From IMG/VR virus record IMGVR_UViG_3300046093_000012, positions 1 to 30,868 of that record: a stretch of DNA of 30,868 bases; one strand, 5' to 3'. Position numbers and translations under genes: made by a program. This DNA comes from a virus. The notes under the pieces were generated by a model that saw only the letters and a list, made by a program, of their open reading frames with translations, ran no database searches and was not told the DNA's origin. Every line of letters starts with the position of its first letter. Within the stretch, counting starts at the first letter, position 1. Shown here piece by piece: positions 20,646 through 27,167 of this stretch.

Positions 20646-20666
20646 AAATTTTAACATAATTTTAAC
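20646..20666 (-). promoter_or_regulatory. Conserved upstream promoter element, copy 2
   Basis: This 21-base AT-rich element is identical at 19 of 21 positions to 9555-9575 and sits at the same distance from its TTG. The minus strand carries the repeated GTTAAAA half-site twice, 11 bp apart. It is a candidate UP element or binding site of an activator shared by the two units. Confidence 0.55.
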
Positions 20667-20674
20667 AGATTGGC

Positions 20675-20703
20675 AAAAAAAGGGCTACCGTTTAAAGTAG
20701 CCC
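20675..20703 (-). terminator. Terminator after the NinG-like gene
   Basis: In the minus-strand RNA, GGGCUAC pairs with GUAGCCC around an eight-base loop, followed by seven U residues (20681-20675). It ends the late transcript before the early promoter. Confidence 0.87.
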
Positions 20704-20734
20704 AATTTAACATTAACCAAATTATAAAGAGAAA

Positions 20735-21124
20735 TCAGAAAAGACTATTTAGTTGTGTGTAGTGTTCAATTAGTTCTTGTAGTTCTACGTCTGTAAATTT
20801 ACGTATTTGTTGCGATTGTATATACAACTCTTCAGGGAAGTTATCACCATATTGTGAACAAAGATATTTAGTATATAAGTATATTTCACCTGCTCTAAAC
20901 ACATTACAAGACGCACATTGCACGTTACAGTTTCGTTCGTCCCAACGTGTGCTATAATGTCTTCTACTTGCCCAATGTCCATTCTGAAGTTTTGACCAAT
21001 GGTCTTTTTTACCACAAGTAACGCATTGTGCTATATCATTCACTGCATCTTTGCGGCGAATATAAATTGAAAACACCGTATCAAGCTTTTTAATAAGAGA
21101 AGTCCTTGTTGGTTTCTTTGCCAT
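20735..21124 (-). CDS. NinG/Rap-like recombination nuclease
   Basis: This 129-residue protein resembles lambda NinG (Rap), a Holliday-junction/branched-DNA endonuclease. The characteristic order is visible: LIKKLDTVFSIYIRRKDA, CVTCGKK, NGHWASRRHYSTRWDERN and VQCASCNVFRAGE, followed by a helical KYLCSQYGDNFPEELY. The two CxxC pairs bind zinc and the H/N residues form an HNH-like active site. It would resolve recombination intermediates made by ERF annealing and so belongs with the nearby recombination genes. It overlaps the GIY-YIG gene by 35 bases and is followed by a terminator. Confidence 0.8.
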   Translation of the reverse strand: MAKKPTRTSLIKKLDTVFSIYIRRKDAVNDIAQCVTCGKKDHWSKLQNGHWASRRHYSTRWDERNCNVQCASCNVFRAGEIYLYTKYLCSQYGDNFPEELYIQSQQIRKFTDVELQELIEHYTQLNSLF

Positions 21125-21617
21125 TTACGTTGTGAATTATGTTTAATTTAGGTTTTAACAATTTAATGTATTTTTCTTCAAGCTTTAAAAGTTCTTGTTC
21201 AGAAATTTCTGCAGGAAGTTTTGCAATTATAGAAAAGCTATTAAATTCTTTTCCTTCATCTTTTTTATGTGTAAGTATTCTACTTTGTATGTTTATAGTT
21301 TTACCTACATATACAATTTCATTGTCTTTTATTAAACAGTAAATAAACTTAAAAAATTCAATTTCTTTTTTAGTGCTTATTAAATAACTTTTTAAATATT
21401 CTTTCTTATTTCTAATAGTTACTTTTTTATCTAAAGCAATACTATCTTTATTAGTTATTTCTTTATTTTGCTTTTTAAGGAATTTAACATTGGTATATCC
21501 TCTTTTAGTAGTTATCCAATTTTTAAAGCTTTGGTATTCTTGTTCGTTATAAAATACTTTATTATAACTTTTACCTGTTCCGTAATATTCACATTTAACT
21601 AAATATTCTAATTTCAT
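21090..21617 (-). CDS. GIY-YIG nuclease family protein
   Basis: This 175-residue protein ends with a GIY-YIG nuclease domain. It reads KFIYCLIKDNEIVYVGKT, then NIQSRILTHKKDEG, and LEEKYIKLLKPKLN with the catalytic-type Glu. The IYC and VYVGKT tyrosines, SR arginine and NPKLN-like end fit the family. The first 90 residues are basic and helical (NWITTKRGYTNVKFLKKQNK) and probably bind DNA. It is likely a free-standing homing or repair nuclease. A TAAATTTG -7-like box lies upstream at 21652-21659. Confidence 0.8.
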   Translation of the reverse strand: MKLEYLVKCEYYGTGKSYNKVFYNEQEYQSFKNWITTKRGYTNVKFLKKQNKEITNKDSIALDKKVTIRNKKEYLKSYLISTKKEIEFFKFIYCLIKDNEIVYVGKTINIQSRILTHKKDEGKEFNSFSIIAKLPAEISEQELLKLEEKYIKLLKPKLNIIHNVNGKETNKDFSY

Positions 21618-21651
21618 ATTTCTTTATATTTGTTTGGTTAAAATTATTACA

Positions 21652-21678
21652 CAAATTTATATAAAAAAAGAACATCAA
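21652..21678 (-). promoter_or_regulatory. Weak promoter candidate for GIY-YIG/NinG genes
   Basis: The minus strand has TAAATTTG (21659-21652) and a TTG 16 bases upstream, shorter than the usual spacing. It lies in a 96-base gap before the GIY-YIG start. The upstream element found at the other promoters is not clear here, so support is modest. Confidence 0.4.
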
Positions 21679-21713
21679 AATTTTGTCAAATGGTATTTTA
21701 TTAACAAGTTATT

Positions 21714-21851
21714 TTATCTACCCTGACCTGCGTATTTTTTCTTGTAGTTTTTACTGCTTTTAAGCGAAGAAGTTTTAGACTTTGAATGTACACAAGGTCT
21801 TGAGATTTTAACATCTAATTTAGCAGATACTTCAGTTTGTTTTTTAGCCAT
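21714..21851 (-). CDS. 45-aa basic protein after the lysis cassette
   Basis: This 45-residue ORF begins MAKKQTEVSAKLDVKISRPC and ends KKYAGQGR. It is very basic (many Lys and Ser). Its ATG shares one base with the stop of the spanin gene (TAATG at 21853-21849). The function is unknown; binding to nucleic acid or ribosome is possible from charge alone. Confidence 0.66.
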   Translation of the reverse strand: MAKKQTEVSAKLDVKISRPCVHSKSKTSSLKSSKNYKKKYAGQGR

Positions 21852-22303
21852 TACAGAAATAGTTTATTTTTAATTTGTCTATAGATATACATTCCTATTG
21901 GAATAAGTAGAAGCCATAAATAAACAAAGTAATTTGCTTTTTTATCTATGTGCTTTTCTTTTATATTTTTAGTTTCTTGCTTTGATTTAGAAACTTGTTT
22001 TAAAACGTTTTTAGACACTATTATCTTACTTGTATCTACTAATACTTTGTTTTGCTTTTTATACTTTAAAACAGCGTTAAAATAGCTTGTACCATCTATT
22101 ACAATAGGTAAACTATCATTCAATGGTTTTATTTCTAATTCTGTAGTGTTTTCAGTAAAATAAACATTTTTGTTTATAATTGAAGTACTATCTGTTTTTG
22201 TGATAGATGTAGAATCTGTATTGGTTTTTATATCTGTTTTAGATACATCTACTTTTCTTGAAGCACAAGAAGTAATTAATAAAAGTAAAACTAAATATTT
22301 CAT
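21851..22303 (-). CDS. Candidate unimolecular spanin (u-spanin)
   Basis: This 150-residue protein has a lipoprotein signal, MKYLVLLLLITSC, with the lipidated Cys at residue 13. A periplasmic charged Thr/Ser/Lys segment spans about 15-120, with a helical part (KKQNKVLV...KQVSKSKQETKNIKEK). A C-terminal membrane helix (YFVYLWLLLIPIGMYIY) ends in a basic tail. An outer-membrane lipid anchor plus an inner-membrane anchor is the architecture of u-spanins, which fuse the two membranes at the end of lysis. It directly follows lysozyme and holin with coupled overlaps. The topology is inferred from the sequence. Confidence 0.75.
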   Translation of the reverse strand: MKYLVLLLLITSCASRKVDVSKTDIKTNTDSTSITKTDSTSIINKNVYFTENTTELEIKPLNDSLPIVIDGTSYFNAVLKYKKQNKVLVDTSKIIVSKNVLKQVSKSKQETKNIKEKHIDKKANYFVYLWLLLIPIGMYIYRQIKNKLFL

Positions 22304-22749
22304 TTTGTAAAGTATAATGCTGATTCAGCAATGCGTCTATTTGTTAAACCATTTAGAACTTTACCTGCAGCTTTGTTCCACTTTAAAAACTCTTTAGCTA
22401 TATTACCATCATTTGGGTTGATGTTAACCAATTTTAACAAAGTAGATTTTTGTAAATTAGCAACTCCTACATTATACGCAAAAGAAGTTAATGCGTTTAA
22501 CTGGTTTACATTTATTTTTGACTTTACAAGTTTCAATACATCTTCAGCAAATTCATCAGCAGTGTGTGCTAATATTTCATTAGCGTATTCTTTTGTAATT
22601 TGTTTGTCTGTAATTTTAACTTTAGTTCCGTTTGGGTAATAAGTATTACCATATCCGATTGTAGAAATACCAGCAGGACATTTGTAAGGTCTGTCACTAT
22701 ATCCTTCAAAACGTTTTATTAACTCGTAACCTTTATCGCTTAATTTCAT
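22300..22749 (-). CDS. GH24 (T4-type) lysozyme endolysin
   Basis: This 149-residue muramidase has the classic GH24 start, LIKRFEGYSDRPYKCPAGIS, followed by TIGYGNT. E15 is the catalytic acid and T30 matches the third residue of the E-8aa-D-5aa-T triad. The Asp position is Cys24; this substitution also occurs in other active phage lysozymes. A C-terminal NVNQLNALTSFAYNVGVANL and RRIAESALY complete the fold. It has no signal peptide, so it needs the holin to escape. It overlaps the holin by 17 bases and the spanin by four. Confidence 0.9.
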   Translation of the reverse strand: MKLSDKGYELIKRFEGYSDRPYKCPAGISTIGYGNTYYPNGTKVKITDKQITKEYANEILAHTADEFAEDVLKLVKSKINVNQLNALTSFAYNVGVANLQKSTLLKLVNINPNDGNIAKEFLKWNKAAGKVLNGLTNRRIAESALYFTK

Positions 22750-23167
22750 TGAAGTCTGCTTTTATTTCTTTAGCTCTATTAAATGCGGTTTTTAATAATT
22801 GCCAAATATCAACTTTAAATGAAGCTTCAATGTTTTCTTTAATAGATACTAATTCAACAAAGATTAATAGTATAGCACAAATCTTGGTGAACATAAAGTC
22901 AAAACCAAAAGCGTGTTTTACGAATTCATTTAAAACGAATTTGTCAATTAAGAATAAAAAGATTATACATATTTCGTATAATGCCATTTTAGAAATTACA
23001 TTGCTTAATTTTCTACTTCTTATTGATTGTAACCCTTCAAGTTTTATGCTTTTAAATATACCAGTGAAAGTATCTAAAATTATTGCACTACCTACGGCTA
23101 TTAATAAACCGTAGATAGGTACAAATAACAAAATTAATGAAGCAAAAAAATAATTAATGTATTTCAT
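22733..23167 (-). CDS. Holin
   Basis: This 144-residue membrane protein has about four hydrophobic segments: INYFFASLILLFVPIYGLL, IAVGSAIILDTFTGIF, LYEICIIFLFLIDKFVL and FTKICAILLIFVELVSI. The DTFTG motif with a GxF helix is typical of Bacteroidota phage holins (DUF/phage_holin_4-like). A charged C-terminal tail (FNRAKEIKADFNEIKR) lies in the cytoplasm. It directly precedes the endolysin with overlap, which supports the call. It would trigger lysis by permeabilising the inner membrane. Confidence 0.75.
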   Translation of the reverse strand: MKYINYFFASLILLFVPIYGLLIAVGSAIILDTFTGIFKSIKLEGLQSIRSRKLSNVISKMALYEICIIFLFLIDKFVLNEFVKHAFGFDFMFTKICAILLIFVELVSIKENIEASFKVDIWQLLKTAFNRAKEIKADFNEIKR

Positions 23168-23185
23168 TCTAAATGTTTATTCTTC

Positions 23186-23527
23186 TTATTCTTCTATTAC
23201 TTCTTCAGTTTGTGCAACCACTTCTTCTTCTACAACTATTTCTTCAATAGGTTCAACTGGTTGTGGTGCTACATAATCGCCAATAATTACTAAATTCAAT
23301 TGACCTGCAATCCAATCCCAAGCGTAATTATCAATTTCCCAAGCTGAATAATCATCGCCAGACATAGTCAAGTTTCCTTGTGCTAATTGTTGCATTGATT
23401 CAGATAGTAAAGAATAGTAAAATGTAGCTGAATTTCCAAGTGATACATTTACTGCGTAAGCATTTAAAACAGTTGCTTCCTGTGTTTGTCCGTTATCCCA
23501 AATTGAGATTGATTCAATTGTTTTCAT
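23186..23527 (-). CDS. Small conserved tail/virion protein
   Basis: This 113-residue protein begins MKTIESISIWDNGQTQEATV. It has a beta-rich core (NAYAVNVSLGNSATFYYSLL, GDDYSAWEIDNYAWDWI) and an acidic Pro/Glu/Val tail. It lies between a tail-fibre-associated gene and the holin. A similar small protein occurs in that place in other flavobacterial phages. The function is unknown. It has its own A-rich leader (AATTAAATAAATAAAA) before the start. Confidence 0.6.
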   Translation of the reverse strand: MKTIESISIWDNGQTQEATVLNAYAVNVSLGNSATFYYSLLSESMQQLAQGNLTMSGDDYSAWEIDNYAWDWIAGQLNLVIIGDYVAPQPVEPIEEIVVEEEVVAQTEEVIEE

Positions 23528-23551
23528 TTTTATTTATTTAATTATTTATTA

Positions 23552-23989
23552 TTAACAAGAAGCTATTTCTACAATTAGCCCCGTTGTGTTTATTTTAAAA
23601 ACTGTGCTATATCCACTTACTTTAAACCAACTATTCCCACCGTTATATTGGCTTGTCAATTCTGGGTCTGTATAAATTGTACTTTCAAATATTAAAGGCG
23701 AAGCTCCAGAATATCGTGTTCTTGAAGTACTTGCACCACAAGCTTCAGCAGCAGTTGCGTAAGGAGCTGAAATTGAATAAGCGTAAGTAGTCTGCAAACA
23801 TAAAGCTTTTACCGCCAACTGATTGTTAGCAGTAAAAGTTACGTTAACACAATATTTATTAACTATATCATCCCTTGTCATACATTGATTAGATGTAACG
23901 TGTGATTCTCCAGTCTTTAATACAAAACCACTTGTTTGTATATCGGTAAAACTTATTGCCTGATTATTTGCTAAATCACTCCAAGCCAT
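23552..23989 (-). CDS. Tail-associated protein with DUF5977-like domain
   Basis: This 145-residue protein ends with a domain I recognise as similar to DUF5977: TIYTDPELTSQYNGGNSWFK and FKINTTGLIVEIASC. A cysteine-containing part (NQCMTRDDIVNKYCVNVTF, CLQTTYAYSISAPYATAAEA) precedes it. Similar domains occur in adhesins and tail proteins of Bacteroidota phages. It starts one base inside the stop of the tail fibre (TAATG), so it is probably an accessory fibre or adhesin subunit. The exact function is unknown. Confidence 0.62.
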   Translation of the reverse strand: MAWSDLANNQAISFTDIQTSGFVLKTGESHVTSNQCMTRDDIVNKYCVNVTFTANNQLAVKALCLQTTYAYSISAPYATAAEACGASTSRTRYSGASPLIFESTIYTDPELTSQYNGGNSWFKVSGYSTVFKINTTGLIVEIASC

Positions 23990-26247
23990 TATATTTTAGA
24001 TTTTAAGTAAGCAATTTCTTTTTCCATTTGAGATATCTTGGCAACGAGGACTTCTACATAGTTAACAGATAAAAATCCTTTTTCGTCTTCATTAACCGCA
24101 TCTGGCATTACTTTTTGAACTTCTTGTGCTGAATATCCAACGTGTTTTTTATTATCTCTACCGTCTTTCCAAAGATAAGTAATTGGTTTAATATCTGAAA
24201 CATTGTAATCGTAATCTATTAAGTCTTTTAATCTGTTATCTGAACTGTTAAAGAATCCTGTTGCAGTAACTGTACCATTAAAAGTTGACGCTCCACTTGC
24301 TAAAATTTGTGTTCCAGCAGCACCTGAATGTAATAAAGTTAATACACCAGTATTTGAACCAGTCCAAGATAAATAAGCTGCATCTACTCCACTTGCAACC
24401 ATTCTTAAAGTATCTCTAAAAGCAGAACCACCATTAACATCTAACTTATACCCTGCGTCTGTTGGAGATGCTCCGATGAATACATTACCGCTTGAGAAGA
24501 TACGCATACGTTCTGAACCTGCAACTCCATTTGAAACTCCACCTGCTCCAAATATTAATTCTCCTTGAGAACCCATTGCTTTTAACGTCAAGTGTGTATT
24601 TCCACCACCTGCTGTAAGTACTGCCGTTGCATCAGTTGAACCAATAGTTAAAATACTATTTGGACTTGTTGTTCCTATTCCTACGTTACCACCTGAAGTG
24701 ATACTTAACCTTTCATAAGTATCTCCTACTCCACCTGTCATAATTCTAATTCTTCCGCTTGAATTACCAATACCACCTAATACAGATGAACCTGCATAGT
24801 TATAAAAAAGTAAATTAGAAAAGTCATCTGAACTTCTATTTAAAATTGCAATAGCTTGAGCTGAACCATTTGATTGAACTGTTAATGGGTTAACAGGACT
24901 TGTTGTACCAATACCTACGTTTCCGCCTTGTGGTTGTAAGGCTAATTTTTTAGAAGTAAACGATGTATTTTTACCAGCCGTTTGAATAATACCACAATCA
25001 ACCGTATCGTCTGCGCCAAGTAATAATTCCGTATAAGCGTTTAAAGTGTTTGATTGAATAGCTATACCATAACTCGATTCTGTTGCTCTTGAAGTATTTT
25101 TTAAAATAGTTAACTTTCCATTGTCGGGTGATGTAGTGCCAATTCCTATATTTGTACCACTATCATAAATCAAAGAATTACCTAAAGCAGTTGAACCTGT
25201 AAATTTAGGTAAGTAATTAGTTGTACCCGTTCCTGTGATTGGATTAGTTAAAGCGTTTTGTTTAGTGTTAAATGTGGTCCAATCAGTTGAACTCAAATAT
25301 CCGTTTACTGAACCACTTGCAGCTGGTATTGAAATTGTACCACTTGTATTAACCAAAGGACTGCTAAATGTTAAAGCGGCTTGTTTTGCGTTCCAAGTTG
25401 CCGCACTTGCAATATAAGCATCCGCTAAATCAGTATTCAAATGCAATTCGTCTAATAAAGTAACTCCACCTAAAATACTCGCAGCGTTTCCACTTCCCGA
25501 GCTTTTTGTAACTGTTAAAGCTTCGCCACTACCACCTTTTGTAATTGAAGCAGCAACACCCGAGCCACTTGCGTGGTTTACAACTAAATCCGAAGCAGTT
25601 AATTTATGTGTTCCTAAATCAACGTTTCCAGTTGCACCAGTGTAAGGAACTAACCCACTTATATCAGTTGTGTAATTAGGTATGTTTAAAGTTGAACCTA
25701 CTAAAGTAGCTGAACCACTTGTACCTGTTGTGGTTAAAGTTATTGTGTTTTGTTTTGCATTTAAAGCGTTTTGTAAATCAGTCTGTGAACTTAATGTCCC
25801 TGTTATTGCACCCCAAATAGCACTGTTAGAAGCGATTTCAATATAAACTGAACCACTCCAACGATATATTTTATTGTTATCTAATGTAACGTATATTTTT
25901 CCAATTTCACCCGTAGCAGGTAAAGCAGCGTAGTTAACCACTTCAATAATGTCATCTACATAAGAAGGTAATTCTGAAGCAGGGACTTTACCGCCTACTA
26001 AATTAGCTTTTAAATTTAAAGCATTTTGCAAATCAGTTTGGTCTGATAGAGTTCCGTATAAATCACCCCACTTGGCAAAAGAACCACCCTTGTTAATGTT
26101 TACTTCAACTACAGTAGGTGTAATGTTTAAAGTTAAATTATCTGCATTATCAGTAACGCTAATGTCTACAATTTGGTCGTTTGGTTGTGCAGTAACTTCA
26201 ATATTGTTTACAATTTCAGTTACACCAATAGTAATATCATCACCCAT
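23989..26247 (-). CDS. Tail fibre with C-terminal S74 chaperone domain
   Basis: This 752-residue protein is the likely receptor-binding fibre. Residues 1-190 form the virion-attachment side, with two copies of a TLS.QTDLQNALN repeat. The middle consists of beta-helical repeats, with three copies of a GIGTTSP motif. Residues about 668-752 are a peptidase S74 intramolecular chaperone: SSDNRLKDLIDYDYN, PITYLWKDG, HVGYSAQEVQKVMPDAV and a C-terminal coiled coil. The S/D and RLK residues fit the autocleavage site. The chaperone would trim itself after trimerisation. The repeats suggest frequent recombination. Confidence 0.86.
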   Translation of the reverse strand: MGDDITIGVTEIVNNIEVTAQPNDQIVDISVTDNADNLTLNITPTVVEVNINKGGSFAKWGDLYGTLSDQTDLQNALNLKANLVGGKVPASELPSYVDDIIEVVNYAALPATGEIGKIYVTLDNNKIYRWSGSVYIEIASNSAIWGAITGTLSSQTDLQNALNAKQNTITLTTTGTSGSATLVGSTLNIPNYTTDISGLVPYTGATGNVDLGTHKLTASDLVVNHASGSGVAASITKGGSGEALTVTKSSGSGNAASILGGVTLLDELHLNTDLADAYIASAATWNAKQAALTFSSPLVNTSGTISIPAASGSVNGYLSSTDWTTFNTKQNALTNPITGTGTTNYLPKFTGSTALGNSLIYDSGTNIGIGTTSPDNGKLTILKNTSRATESSYGIAIQSNTLNAYTELLLGADDTVDCGIIQTAGKNTSFTSKKLALQPQGGNVGIGTTSPVNPLTVQSNGSAQAIAILNRSSDDFSNLLFYNYAGSSVLGGIGNSSGRIRIMTGGVGDTYERLSITSGGNVGIGTTSPNSILTIGSTDATAVLTAGGGNTHLTLKAMGSQGELIFGAGGVSNGVAGSERMRIFSSGNVFIGASPTDAGYKLDVNGGSAFRDTLRMVASGVDAAYLSWTGSNTGVLTLLHSGAAGTQILASGASTFNGTVTATGFFNSSDNRLKDLIDYDYNVSDIKPITYLWKDGRDNKKHVGYSAQEVQKVMPDAVNEDEKGFLSVNYVEVLVAKISQMEKEIAYLKSKI

Positions 26248-26251
26248 TTTT

Positions 26252-26590
26252 TTATCTTGTTACTTCGTTAGTAATATTAAATCCACCTTGTACATACGTT
26301 TTAACTACTCCACTTGATAAAGTAATTTGAATGTCATATACGTAATTGTAAACTTCTATGTCTATAATTTGTGCATTTATTTTAAATCTACCTTCTGATG
26401 CGTTTGTAATTGTAATGCCTGCAGAAGAAACTGAAGTAAGAGACAAAGCAGCTACTGTATCTGAATAGCTTTTTCTTAATTGCATCTTAATAACTGCACC
26501 TGTTAAATTAACCGCAGCTTCATTAATTTTTAATTGAAAAGCAACTTCATCAAAAGTATCGCCTTTTATATGTGTAAATTGTAAACTCAT
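26252..26590 (-). CDS. BppU-like baseplate/tail accessory protein
   Basis: This 112-residue protein has the pattern of the BppU N-terminal / DUF2479-like domain: FTHIKGDTFDEVAFQLKINE, then LTGAVIKMQLRKSYSDTVAA, GRFKINAQIIDIEVYNYVYD and a final strand VVKTYVQGGFNITNE. Such proteins join fibres to a baseplate. It lies just before the tail fibre gene by four bases. The ATGA overlap with the upstream small ORF suggests tight coupling. The assignment to BppU-like proteins is moderate. Confidence 0.68.
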   Translation of the reverse strand: MSLQFTHIKGDTFDEVAFQLKINEAAVNLTGAVIKMQLRKSYSDTVAALSLTSVSSAGITITNASEGRFKINAQIIDIEVYNYVYDIQITLSSGVVKTYVQGGFNITNEVTR

Positions 26591-26676
26591 TTTTTATCTT
26601 TTATTTTATTTAAAAATAGTTGCAGCTTTTTAACATTAACCGCTTTTGGCTTGTAAGTTTCTTTTAGATTACCCAT
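26587..26676 (-). CDS. 29-aa basic coupled ORF
   Basis: This short ORF begins MGNLKETYKPKAVNVKKLQL and ends KIKDKK, 29 residues, very basic. Its ATG lies in the 3' end of the connector gene (13-base overlap) and its TGA overlaps the next ATG (26590). It fills the gap completely. Small size makes coding uncertain, though the position and coupling on both sides are hard to ignore. Confidence 0.45.
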   Translation of the reverse strand: MGNLKETYKPKAVNVKKLQLFLNKIKDKK

Positions 26677-27164
26677 CCTGTAAAATTTGCTTCTGAATCA
26701 GGGAACATATCACCATTTGAATTAGTATTATATTCAGGAAAAGTTGCAGTGTTATAACAAATATAATCCAAGAATCTATTCGTGTAGTGTTGTGCAATAT
26801 CCCTTTCTTTTTCAATTAAGAAATCTACTTCATTCTTTTCTACGTTTGTACTATTCTCACTATTATGTTTGAATACACCTTTATTAGCTATTGTATAGGC
26901 TGCAAAAGGCAAATATTCTACCATAGCAAAGTGTATTACCATTGGCTTTATATAGTCCTTTAAAAGAGCTAAATAAGGATTAGCCAAAGTGCCTGCTACA
27001 ATGTCATCGTTTATTTTATCAAATAACTTTGTACCTAAATAGTTTTGAATGTGTATATCTTGAGCAATCTTTACGAATTGAATAAATTTGTCTGTATCGA
27101 CATTACCATTCATTGCAGTAAATTTTACTATATCTTCTCTTGTTACAAATAATGCTTGAGCCAT
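26664..27164 (-). CDS. Head-tail connector-like protein
   Basis: This 166-residue protein lies just after the portal gene and is mostly helical: MAQALFVTREDIVKFTAMN, FIQFVKIAQDIHIQNYLGT, LALLKDYIKPMVIHFAMVEY and a long helix NEVDFLIEKERDIAQHYTNR. This pattern matches DUF6712-like proteins of Bacteroidota phages, which occupy the connector position in flavobacterial siphoviruses. It probably forms part of the portal-tail interface. It ends close to the next ORFs with overlap. The connector role is inferred from its neighbours. Confidence 0.65.
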   Translation of the reverse strand: MAQALFVTREDIVKFTAMNGNVDTDKFIQFVKIAQDIHIQNYLGTKLFDKINDDIVAGTLANPYLALLKDYIKPMVIHFAMVEYLPFAAYTIANKGVFKHNSENSTNVEKNEVDFLIEKERDIAQHYTNRFLDYICYNTATFPEYNTNSNGDMFPDSEANFTGWVI

Positions 27165-27167
27165 ATT

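Noticed and set aside
20785-21015. Minus-strand 76-codon ORF within the NinG-like gene
   Set aside because: It is a shifted frame inside a well-supported gene. The zinc and HNH motifs are in the other frame.
24466-25150. Repeated GIGTTSP-coding segments as a possible CRISPR array
   Set aside because: The repeats are in frame in a tail fibre, diverge at the DNA level and have irregular spacing, with no leader or spacers.
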